Part shown: positions 47,213-55,023 of the stretch, piece after piece
How positions within the stretch are numbered: the first letter of the stretch is position 1
Layout: each line of letters starts with the position of its first letter
Assembly (NCBI RefSeq): GCF_008329565.1
Contig: NZ_NPKT01000001.1
Location: forward strand, 682,001 to 746,000
Reading direction: 5' to 3'
From: Mycolicibacterium sp. P1-5
GTDB lineage: Bacteria; Actinomycetota; Actinomycetes; Mycobacteriales; Mycobacteriaceae
DNA length: 64,000 bases
Position numbers and translations under genes: made by a program
The notes under the pieces: generated by a model
Database searches by the model: none
The model's input: only the letters and a program-made list of their open reading frames with translations
What the model was told of the DNA's origin: nothing

Positions 47213-48830
47213 TCAACCGATTCCGGGCGCGACGCCTTGGCCGTTGTCGACTGGTGTTCGGGGCAGGAAGGCCGCGGGCAGATAAGCCAGCGCGATCAAC
47301 AGCGCCGAGATGACGAACACCAGCGTGTAGGCATGCGACAGGTCGTGCGCCACCTGTTGAGGCGAAGCCGGGGGTCAGCACCTCGGGGGGCAGAGCGGCG
47401 GGGTTGAGCGGCTGCCCGGCCTTGCGGGCTCCCGCTTGAAGCGCCGCAGCCTTGTTGGCGGCGCCCAGCGCATCGCTCCGGCTGATCTGGCTGGTGAGGA
47501 TCACCGACATCACCGCGGTGCCGATCGAGCCGGCGACCCGCTGGTTGACGTTGATCAACGTCGACCCGCGAGCGACCTGTTCGTCGCGCAACGTCTGCAC
47601 CGCCGCCCCGGACAGCGGCATCATCGTGCAACCCATCCCCAAGCCGAATACGGCAAGTCCGCCCGCCAGCACCGGGAAGTAGGCCGCCTGGTGCCAGGCG
47701 CCGTAGGCGAAGGTGCCCATCCCGGCGCACATCAAGGTGATGCCGACCATCACGATCTTGCCCGGACCCTGCCGGTCCATCAGCCGTCCGGCTATCGGCA
47801 TGGTCACCATCGCTCCGAGGCCCTGCGGGATGATATGAAGAGCGGACTGCAACGGTGTCTGGTGGAAGACCTGTTGAAAATAGCTGGGCAGCAACAGAAT
47901 CGCGCCGAAGAAGGCCGCCGCGAAAACCAGCATTGCAGCGTTCGCGATGGCCATCACCCGGTCTGCGAACAAGCGCAGGTCGATCAGCGGGTGCGCTGCC
48001 CGCAGCAGTGCATGCCACACGAAGCACGCCACGAGCGCCGCGCCGATCACCACAGGCATCCAGACATGCTCGTTGGTCACACTGCCGTACTCCGGCAGCG
48101 ACGAGACTCCGTAGAGGAAGGCGGCCAGCCCCGGCGACAGCAGGAGCATGCCGACGAAGTCGAACGGTTCGGCCTGCGAGGGGCGGTCCTTGGCGAAAAT
48201 GAGCGCCGCCAGCACGATCGACAAGACGCCGATCGGCACGTTGATCAGGAAGATCCACTTCCAACCGTGCGCGTCGATGAGCCAGCCGCCCAGGATGGGG
48301 CCGCCCACCGGACCCAAGAGCATTGGGATGCCGAGCACCGCCATCAGCCGCCCGAGCCGACGGGGACCGGCCTCCCGGGTCAGGATGGTGAACGTCAACG
48401 GCATGAGCATGCCGCCGCCGAGCCCCTGGATGGCACGGAATGCGATGAGTTGCGAGATGTCATCCGCCATCGCACACAACAGTGAGCCTGCGGTGAACAA
48501 CACGATAGAGCCGATGAAGAGCCGCTTGGTGCCGAAACGATCTGCGGCCCAACCCGTTAACGGGATCACAGCCGCCAGCGCAAGGGTGTAACCGGTCGCT
48601 GTCCACGCCACGACGGCCTGGGTCGAGTGGAAGTCGCTGATGAATGTCCGTTGCGCGACGTTGACGACGGTTGTATCCAGGATGGTCATGATGGCGGCCA
48701 GCACGCAGACACTGGTGATCCGCAAGAGTGCGGCATCGAGACGGTCCTCGGCCCCGCGGCTCGGCTCCTCGACCGGACCGGTGTCCGACCCATGCGAGCC
48801 CGACGAGCGGTTGTCGACGCGATGGTCCAT
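47213..48830 (-). CDS. DHA2-family MFS multidrug transporter with apparent frameshift near the 3' end
   Basis: An EmrB/QacA-type 14-helix drug exporter. The ATG at 48830 follows GGAGGAGG. Motifs include ILDTTVVNVAQRTF, GWAADRFGTKRLF and RAIQGLGGGMLMPLTF. After ALPPEVLTP the continuous frame becomes Arg/Pro-rich and runs to 47088, over the dacB end. Removing one C from the run of five at 47370-47374 (plus-strand G5) restores ASPQQVAHDLSHAYTLVFVI plus a final helix ending at a stop at 47213, the expected family C terminus, about 538 residues. It is either a sequencing error, a real inactivating indel or phase variation. The coordinates given are those of the restored gene. Confidence 0.82.
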
Positions 48831-48991
48831 CGAATCCTCCTCCGCGACCCGACCGCAAAATTCCCGGCCGGACGCCGCCTCAAACAGGGCTGTAACGCGC
48901 TAACCAGATCTGGCCGGCCAAAACCTGTCGCAACGCATTCGATACTCGCTCGCGTCATTACCGAGGCGCGGGCTGGTTAGCCTCGGCAGTC

Positions 48992-49831
48992 GTGCCGGCC
49001 CGCCCGTTCATCGCGACCCTGGGGATCGCCATGTCCCTGGTGTTGGTGGCGCCGGCCGCGGCTGCACCCACGCCGCAACCGGCGGGAGCGGTGAACCCGC
49101 CCGACGGTCCCGCGCAGGCGTGGCTGGTCGCCGACCTCGACACCGGCCAGATCCTGGGCAGTCGCGAGCCCTACAGCGCCCACGCCCCGGCCAGCACCAT
49201 CAAGCCGCTCCTGGCGATGGTCGTGCTCGACCAACTGGCGCCCAACACCGCCATCCGGGCGACCGCCGCCAACACCCAGGTGGAGTGTTCGTGCGTCGGG
49301 CTGGTGCCCGGCCAGGTCTACACCGCGCGCCAACTGCTCGACGGACTACTGCTGGTGTCCGGGAATGATGCAGCCAACCTGCTGGCCGACATGCTCGGCG
49401 GCCAACAAGTGGCGGTGCAGAAAATGAACGCCAAGGCCTATCAACTCGGCGCCCGCAGCACCCGGGCGGGATCGCCGTCGGGACTCGACGGGCCCGGCTG
49501 GGAATCGGTGACCACGCCGCATGACCTCGCGATGATCTATCGGGAAGCGTTGCGCTATCCCCTGTTTACGCAGACGGTGCACCAGAGTTCGGCGCTGTTT
49601 CCCGACAAGTCGGGGTTCAAGGAGATCAAGAACCAGGACCGCCTCCTGCGAAGCTATGCCGGCTTCATCGGTGGCAAGAGCGGCTACACCGACCTGGCCC
49701 GCGAGACCTACGTCGGCATGGCGCAGCGGGGCGGCCACCGGTTGATCGTGGTGGAGATGTACGGCGACGACGACCTGTGGAACCAGGCCGGCCAACTGCT
49801 CGACTGGGGCTTCAGTCACTACACCTCGTGA
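48992..49831 (+). CDS. D-alanyl-D-alanine carboxypeptidase paralogue (KSG variant)
   Basis: A 279-residue paralogue of the dacB2-like protein at 46331. A GTG at 48992 starts a signal peptide ending PAAAA-P. Motifs are S68-T-I-K71, S123-G-N125 and K229-S-G, so the third motif has Thr changed to Ser (FIGGKSGYTDLARET); KSG still occurs in active penicilloyl serine transferases. Both share TARQLLDGLLLVSGNDAAN and VEC(S/N)C. The gene pair brackets the DHA2 pump, suggesting a tandem duplication later interrupted, or older paralogues. Confidence 0.93.
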   Translation: MPARPFIATLGIAMSLVLVAPAAAAPTPQPAGAVNPPDGPAQAWLVADLDTGQILGSREPYSAHAPASTIKPLLAMVVLDQLAPNTAIRATAANTQVECSCVGLVPGQVYTARQLLDGLLLVSGNDAANLLADMLGGQQVAVQKMNAKAYQLGARSTRAGSPSGLDGPGWESVTTPHDLAMIYREALRYPLFTQTVHQSSALFPDKSGFKEIKNQDRLLRSYAGFIGGKSGYTDLARETYVGMAQRGGHRLIVVEMYGDDDLWNQAGQLLDWGFSHYTS

Positions 49832-49984
49832 GATGGCAAACGCGGCGGCATCCGGTTCCCTACGGAAACTCCATGCCTCACCGATATTTCGAACTTGACG
49901 ACCTCGGGAGCTAACTAGCTCTACTCTCAAGTCGGCGCTATGGCCATTTCATATCAGCGTTGGTTTTCGGGACGGGGATCGTTG

Positions 49985-51412
49985 ATGGATCGAAGCACGG
50001 GTCAGACGCTCAGACGCCGGGGCGCACGCAAATTCGCTGCCTGGCTGGCGGCGGGAACGATCTCCGCGGGCCTCGGCGCCGCGGTGGTCAGCGGCACGGC
50101 AGTGTCGTACGCCGACACCGGATCGTCGGGCACAGCGTCGCACGCCACCTCCGACGCGCCGGGTTCCACTGCAGTAAAGCGTGATTCGGTGGGATCGACG
50201 CGCAGAACAGTCGGCAAGGCCAGTCCGAAAGCCGCCGCCACAAGCGAGCCGACGTCGCGGGCGTCCCTGTCGCTGGTATCCGATCCCCCGTCGGCCAAGT
50301 CCAAGGCATCCGCAACACCCACGCTGCCGACGCCGGAGGCGGTGCTCAACGGCATCGCCCGGCAGATCCATTACACATTCTTCAACAACTCGCCCACAGC
50401 CAATCCCACCCAGAATGCGCAAAGCCGTGAGAACAAGCAGGTCACCGGCGCCATCAATGGTGCCGGCAACAACGGCTTCGACCCGACCTACGCGGTTACC
50501 GCGCAACCGACATACGGTGAGGTGGCCCTCGATTCGGCGACCGGGCAGTACACCTACGTTGCCCGCAACGACCTGATCACCCCGGGAATCACCGACCAGT
50601 TCACGGTCACCGTCAACAACGGTGCCGCGGCCAGGCTGCCCGGCCTGCTCGGTCAGGTACAACTTCTGCTGCACTCCGTCGCCCTCGCGTTGGGAGCGGC
50701 CAAACCCGACACTGTCGAAAAGACGATCACGGTCAGCGTCACGGGCACCGGCATTTACGGTGATCAACTCGCGAACGCAAAGAACTGGCAAGACCAGGCT
50801 GGTGACAACACCTGCGTATTACTCGCCGTCGCATCGGTCGTCGGTCAGCTCAACGGCACGTTGCCCAGCGAGCAAGCGATGGTGACCCTGGGGAAAGCCA
50901 CAACCAGCGTGGTCGACGCGCCCGCCGCGATGTACCTGGGGACCAAGAAGGACACCGGCTTTGCGGGGCTGGACATCCGCGACGGTGTGGCGCTGCTGGA
51001 GCACTTCGGCCTCTCGGGCACCCTCACGACATTCAACGGCACGGCACCGAACGGCCAAACCGTCGCCGAGGCGAAGGCCGCCTATGGTCAGGCGACACTC
51101 ACCGCCCTGGCTGTGGCGCTTGCCGAAGGCAAAGCCGTGATGGTCGACGTCGACTCGGGCACCATCGTCGACGCATCCAACGGGCAGGTCAGCGACACTG
51201 TCGTGACCGAGACCGATCACGAGATCGCAGTCTCCGGCGTCGACCTCGCCAACGGCCTGGTGTACGTCAACGACGGCAATTTGAGCAAGGGCAGCGTCGG
51301 GATACCACTGAGTGCATTCATGTCGGCTTGGGGGGCAGACAACTTCGGGCTCATCGTGGCCCAGAAGGCTGCTGCCGCCGCGGCATTGCCGACCGCAGTC
51401 ATCGCCGCCTGA
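49985..51412 (+). CDS. Secreted C39-like cysteine protease with Ig/cadherin-like module
   Basis: A 475-residue exported protein. The ATG at 49985 is followed by RRRGARKFAAWLAAGTISAG, a signal sequence with a twin/triple-Arg that could use Tat, cleaved near SYAD. Then a Ser/Ala/Lys-rich linker (about 45-110), the motif IARQIHYTFFNNSPTANP (about 124-141), a beta domain (about 142-262; TYGEVALDSATGQYTYVARN), and a papain-like C39_2 peptidase domain (about 265-465) with C277 in GDNTCVLLAVASVVG, H412 in TETDHEIAVSGVD and N429/D430 in YVNDGNLSKG. Arrangement of linker and RQI-TFF module equals that of the GH16 protein at 7001. Target unknown. Confidence 0.88.
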   Translation: MDRSTGQTLRRRGARKFAAWLAAGTISAGLGAAVVSGTAVSYADTGSSGTASHATSDAPGSTAVKRDSVGSTRRTVGKASPKAAATSEPTSRASLSLVSDPPSAKSKASATPTLPTPEAVLNGIARQIHYTFFNNSPTANPTQNAQSRENKQVTGAINGAGNNGFDPTYAVTAQPTYGEVALDSATGQYTYVARNDLITPGITDQFTVTVNNGAAARLPGLLGQVQLLLHSVALALGAAKPDTVEKTITVSVTGTGIYGDQLANAKNWQDQAGDNTCVLLAVASVVGQLNGTLPSEQAMVTLGKATTSVVDAPAAMYLGTKKDTGFAGLDIRDGVALLEHFGLSGTLTTFNGTAPNGQTVAEAKAAYGQATLTALAVALAEGKAVMVDVDSGTIVDASNGQVSDTVVTETDHEIAVSGVDLANGLVYVNDGNLSKGSVGIPLSAFMSAWGADNFGLIVAQKAAAAAALPTAVIAA

Positions 51413-51451
51413 GTTAAGCCGACCCGCCCGCGCGGGCCGCGTTGCTAGCGG

Positions 51452-52078
51452 CTACCTGCGTCCCCCATTGAAGCCGGGCTGGGCCACATCGCCCTCGGTG
51501 AGTTGGAACGGCGCGGGGGCGATGTCGTTCGGGGTGGCCACGATTGCGTTGTTGTCGCCCTCAGTCGGAGCCGGTCCCGCAGGAGCGACGTCAGTCGACT
51601 GGGAGTCCGGGAAGTTCGGTCCGGACCCCGTCGTCGGCCCGGTCGGCGCCTGGCCCGGCACCCACGCAAGGATGTCGCGAATGCCGTCGTTCCACACGAC
51701 GCTGTTGGGCGTCGGACCCACGACGTCGAAGTACAGCTCGCCTGGATTCGAGGCGCCCAGGATGGCCGGATAGAAGTCACCGGCTTCCGACCGAGCCCCG
51801 AACCGCTCGATCGCCGGATTCGCATTGACGCCGTACCCGTTGATCACCAGTTTGGCGGCATAGAGGTCACCGCGGTGCGGGACCGCGTCGCTGCTGGGTC
51901 TCAGCGCGGAGACGGTATAACCGATGTACGGCAGGCTGTCCGGCCCGTTGAGGGTCGCCTCCTGGTTGAAAGTCTTGATGTTGTCGGCGGCGTGGGCAGG
52001 AGCCGCAACACCGACCGCGCCGACGCCCACAGAGACTGCGACGGCGGCGCCAACGCGGGCCAGATTCCTGATGTTCAT
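51452..52078 (-). CDS. MPT63-like secreted immunoglobulin-fold protein with Pro-rich tail
   Basis: A 208-residue secreted protein. The signal peptide ends APAHAAD. The mature domain (about 32-145) resembles the MPT63 family (DUF1942): SLPYIGYTVSALRPSSDAV, ERFGARSEAGDFYPAI, and LYFDVVGPTPNSVVWNDGIR, which aligns with the conserved YFDVTGPSP segment of MPT63. The last 60 residues are disordered (PTGPTTGSGPNFPDSQSTDV) and are an extension relative to MPT63. Function unknown. It converges on the C39-like gene. Confidence 0.87.
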   Translation of the reverse strand: MNIRNLARVGAAVAVSVGVGAVGVAAPAHAADNIKTFNQEATLNGPDSLPYIGYTVSALRPSSDAVPHRGDLYAAKLVINGYGVNANPAIERFGARSEAGDFYPAILGASNPGELYFDVVGPTPNSVVWNDGIRDILAWVPGQAPTGPTTGSGPNFPDSQSTDVAPAGPAPTEGDNNAIVATPNDIAPAPFQLTEGDVAQPGFNGGRR

Positions 52079-52263
52079 TCGAGCCCCTCTTCGTTGTCGT
52101 ACCCAACTACGTTGAGACTAACGCGGGCGGCCATGCTGGGAAACCCGGAGGCGTCGCGGCCGCCGCAACTGGCCGCGGTGATGACCACGGCGGTGCCTGC
52201 TGGGCAGGGGCCGCTGCCCGCCAGGGACTTCGCTCAGCGTTGGTTTTGCCGGTGGCGCGATTG

Positions 52264-53334
52264 CTAGAAAACCTTGCCGCGCAGGATCACCCGGACGGGG
52301 TTGGACAACACGTCGGCGCCGCCGCGCGGATCCTCGGTGAAGCACACCAGGTCCGCCGGCGCGCCGTCGTCGAGAACCGGCCGGCCCAACCAGCGGCGCG
52401 CATCCCAGCACGCCGCGCCCAGCGCGACGGTCGGGGACATCCCGATGCGCTTGAGGGCCTCGACCTCGTCGGCGATGCGTCCGTGCACGATCGTGCTGCC
52501 GGCGTCGCTGCCGGCATAGATCGGCACGCCGGCTTCCCGGGCGGCCGCCACTCGCGGATAGCAGTTGGCGTAGAGGTCGCGCATATGGGCGGCGTACGTC
52601 GGGTATTTGCTTGCGGCGTCGGCGAATCCGGGAAAGTTCTCGATGTTGATCAGGGTGGGTACCAGCGCTGTGCCGTGCTCCACCATCATCGCGATCGTGT
52701 CGTCGGTCAGGCCGGTGCCGTGCTCGATGCAGTCGATGCCCGCCCCGATCAGTCCCGGCAACGCGTCCTCACTGAACACGTGGGCGGTAACCCGGGCACC
52801 CTCGTCGTGAACGGCGGCGATCGCCGCGCGCAGGACGTCGTCGGACCACAGCGGCGCCAGGTCTCCCACCGACCGGTCGATCCAGTCGCCGACCAACTTG
52901 ACCCAACCGTCGCCGGCCCGCGCTTGCGCGGCCAGCGCCTCGGGCAACTCCCACTCATCCTCGAGCTCGATGGCGAAGCCTCGCGAATAACGCTTGGGGC
53001 GGGCCAGATGTCGTCCGGCACGGATGATTCGCGGCATGTCGTGGCGATCGTCGAGGCTGCGGGTGTCGGTCGGCGATCCGCAGTCACGCAGCAGTAGCGC
53101 ACCGACCTCACGTTCGCGCTCAGCCTGGGCGATCGCCTCGTCGAGCGGGATCTCGCCGTGCTCGCCCAGCCCGACATGGCAGTGCGCATCGACCAAGCCG
53201 GGCAGGATCCAGCCGCCGTCAAATACGGTCTCGGCACCGGCGACCGGTTCGGCACGCAGGATGCCGTCGACGATCCACCACTCGACGAGCTCGCCGTCAG
53301 GCAGGCTGCGGCCTCGAACGTGTAACGGCCCCAA
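52264..53334 (-). CDS. Amidohydrolase, imidazolonepropionase-like (Rv2915c-like)
   Basis: A 356-residue metal-dependent hydrolase. The TIM barrel is readable: LPGLVDAHCHVGLGEHGEIP (HxH metal ligands), VTAHVFSEDALPGLIGAGI with catalytic His, IEHGTGLTDDT, and GSDAGSTIVHGRIADEVE with the metal-site Asp. A small beta-sandwich surrounds it at both termini (WWIVDGILRAEP). Substrate unknown; imidazolone or carboxylate-type cyclic amides are likely. It ends 185 bp before the MPT63-like gene and lies 4 bp after ffh, so co-transcription with ffh is probable. Confidence 0.9.
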   Translation of the reverse strand: MGPLHVRGRSLPDGELVEWWIVDGILRAEPVAGAETVFDGGWILPGLVDAHCHVGLGEHGEIPLDEAIAQAEREREVGALLLRDCGSPTDTRSLDDRHDMPRIIRAGRHLARPKRYSRGFAIELEDEWELPEALAAQARAGDGWVKLVGDWIDRSVGDLAPLWSDDVLRAAIAAVHDEGARVTAHVFSEDALPGLIGAGIDCIEHGTGLTDDTIAMMVEHGTALVPTLINIENFPGFADAASKYPTYAAHMRDLYANCYPRVAAAREAGVPIYAGSDAGSTIVHGRIADEVEALKRIGMSPTVALGAACWDARRWLGRPVLDDGAPADLVCFTEDPRGGADVLSNPVRVILRGKVF

Positions 53335-53338
53335 CGGT

Positions 53339-54904
53339 TCAGTTCTTGCCCGGGAACTTCAGCTTGGACAGGTCGAAATCGGCCAGCCCGGGCGGCAACT
53401 CGTCGAGACCTTCGGGCATTCCGGAGAGGTCCGGGAAACCACCGGGCATGCCACCGGCGAGCAGCGGATTGCGCTTCGGCGGCGTCGGCCCGCGCCCGCC
53501 CTTCTTCTTGCCCGCCTGCTTGTTCTTGCCCTTGACGCTCTTCTTCGACGAGCGACGCCCGAACGGCATGCCCATGGCGCCGGCCATCTGCGACATCATC
53601 TTTCGCGCCTCGAAGAAGCGGTCGACGAGTTGGTTGACCTCCGACACCGTGACGCCTGAGCCGTTGGCGATCCGCAGCCGGCGCGAGGCATTGATGATCT
53701 TCGGGTCGGCCCGCTCCTGCGGCGTCATGCCGCGGATGATCGCCTGCAGACGGTCCAGTGACTTGTCGTCGACAGCGGCCAGGGCGTCCTTCATCTGACC
53801 CGCGCCGGGCAGCATGCCGAGCAGGTTGCCGATCGGGCCCATCTTGCGGATCGCGAGCATCTGCTCGAGGAAATCCTCCAGCGTGAGCTCACCGGAGCCG
53901 ATCTTGGCGGCGGCCTCCTCGGCCTTCTGCTGATCGAAGACCTGCTCGGCCTGCTCGATGAGGGACAGCACGTCGCCCATGCCGAGGATCCGGCTGGCCA
54001 TCCGGTCGGGGTGGAAGACGTCGAAGTCCTCGAGCTTCTCACCGGTCGACGCGAAGAGGATCGGCACGCCGGTGACCTCGCGGACCGACAGTGCCGCGCC
54101 ACCGCGGGCGTCGCCGTCCAGCTTGGTCAGCACCACACCGGTGAACCCGACGCCGGCGCCGAACGCGTCTGCGGTGGCCACCGCGTCCTGACCGATCATC
54201 GCGTCGAGGACGAACAGCGTCTCATCGGGGCGCACGGCATCACGGATCGCGGCGGCCTGCGCCATCAGGACGTCGTCGATGCCGAGCCGGCCGGCGGTGT
54301 CGACGATGACGACGTCGAAGTGCTTGGTCTGCGCCTCGGCCAGGCCGGCGGCGGCGACGGCGACCGGATCGCCGGGGCCCGCGCCCTCGGTGTCGGCGGC
54401 GTTCGGCGCGGTGCCCGGGTGCGGGGCGAAGACGTTGACGCCGGCGCGCTCGCCGACGATCTTGAGCTGATTGACCGCTCCGGGACGCTGCAGGTCGCAG
54501 GCCACCAGCAACGGTGTGTGGCCCTGCCCCTTGAGCCACTTGGCGAGCTTCCCGGCCAGCGTTGTTTTACCGGCACCCTGCAGGCCGGCCAGCATGATGA
54601 CGGTCGGCGGGTTCTTGGCGAAGGCCAGCTGACGGGTCTCGCCGCCGAGGATGCCGATGAGCTCCTCGTTGACAATCTTGACGACCTGCTGGGCAGGGTT
54701 GAGCGCGCCGGAGACCTCGGCGCCGCGCGCCCGCTCCTTGATGCGGTTGACGAAGGCACGCACCACCGGCAGCGAAACGTCGGCCTCCAGCAGCGCCAGC
54801 CTGATTTCGCGGGTGGTGGCGCCGATGTCGGCGTCGGTCAGCCGGCCCTTGCCACGCAGACCAGCCAGCGCACCGGTCAACCGGTCGGACAGGGATTCAA
54901 ACAC
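53339..54904 (-). CDS. ffh: Signal recognition particle protein Ffh/SRP54
   Basis: GTPase that binds 4.5S RNA and signal sequences, and docks with FtsY. The 521-residue protein has an N domain, a G domain (GLQGAGKTTLAGKLAKWL, DTAGRLGIDDVLM, LTKLDGDARGG) and an M domain with LLGMLPGAGQMK and a Met-rich groove (MMSQMAGAMGMPFG). The C-terminal tail is Lys/Gly/Pro-rich (KNKQAGKKKGGRGPTPPK). Start MFESLSDRLTGALAGLRGKG is standard. Confidence 0.97.
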   Translation of the reverse strand: MFESLSDRLTGALAGLRGKGRLTDADIGATTREIRLALLEADVSLPVVRAFVNRIKERARGAEVSGALNPAQQVVKIVNEELIGILGGETRQLAFAKNPPTVIMLAGLQGAGKTTLAGKLAKWLKGQGHTPLLVACDLQRPGAVNQLKIVGERAGVNVFAPHPGTAPNAADTEGAGPGDPVAVAAAGLAEAQTKHFDVVIVDTAGRLGIDDVLMAQAAAIRDAVRPDETLFVLDAMIGQDAVATADAFGAGVGFTGVVLTKLDGDARGGAALSVREVTGVPILFASTGEKLEDFDVFHPDRMASRILGMGDVLSLIEQAEQVFDQQKAEEAAAKIGSGELTLEDFLEQMLAIRKMGPIGNLLGMLPGAGQMKDALAAVDDKSLDRLQAIIRGMTPQERADPKIINASRRLRIANGSGVTVSEVNQLVDRFFEARKMMSQMAGAMGMPFGRRSSKKSVKGKNKQAGKKKGGRGPTPPKRNPLLAGGMPGGFPDLSGMPEGLDELPPGLADFDLSKLKFPGKN

Positions 54905-54930
54905 GCAGTAAGCCTAGCGGGCGGAGTTCA

Positions 54931-54991
54931 GCGCCGAGATCGACGCCATGGTCGCCTCGGAGCACGAAACACGACCACCACGTCGATCTCG
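54931..54991. repeat. Dispersed inverted-repeat element, copy C
   Basis: GCGCCGAGATCGACG at 54931-54945 is identical to copy A (16866). Its last 11 bases CGAGATCGACG pair perfectly with CGTCGATCTCG at 54981-54991, around a 35-base loop. It lies between glnD (upstream) and ffh. Confidence 0.7.
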
Positions 54992-55023
54992 CGTTGCGAT
55001 ACCGAGTTCGGCGAGCGCGCGTC

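Noticed and set aside
52133..52267. 44-codon plus-strand ORF between the MPT63-like and amidohydrolase genes
   Set aside because: Its 3' end overlaps the amidohydrolase stop, no clear ribosome-binding site, and I do not recognise the product.
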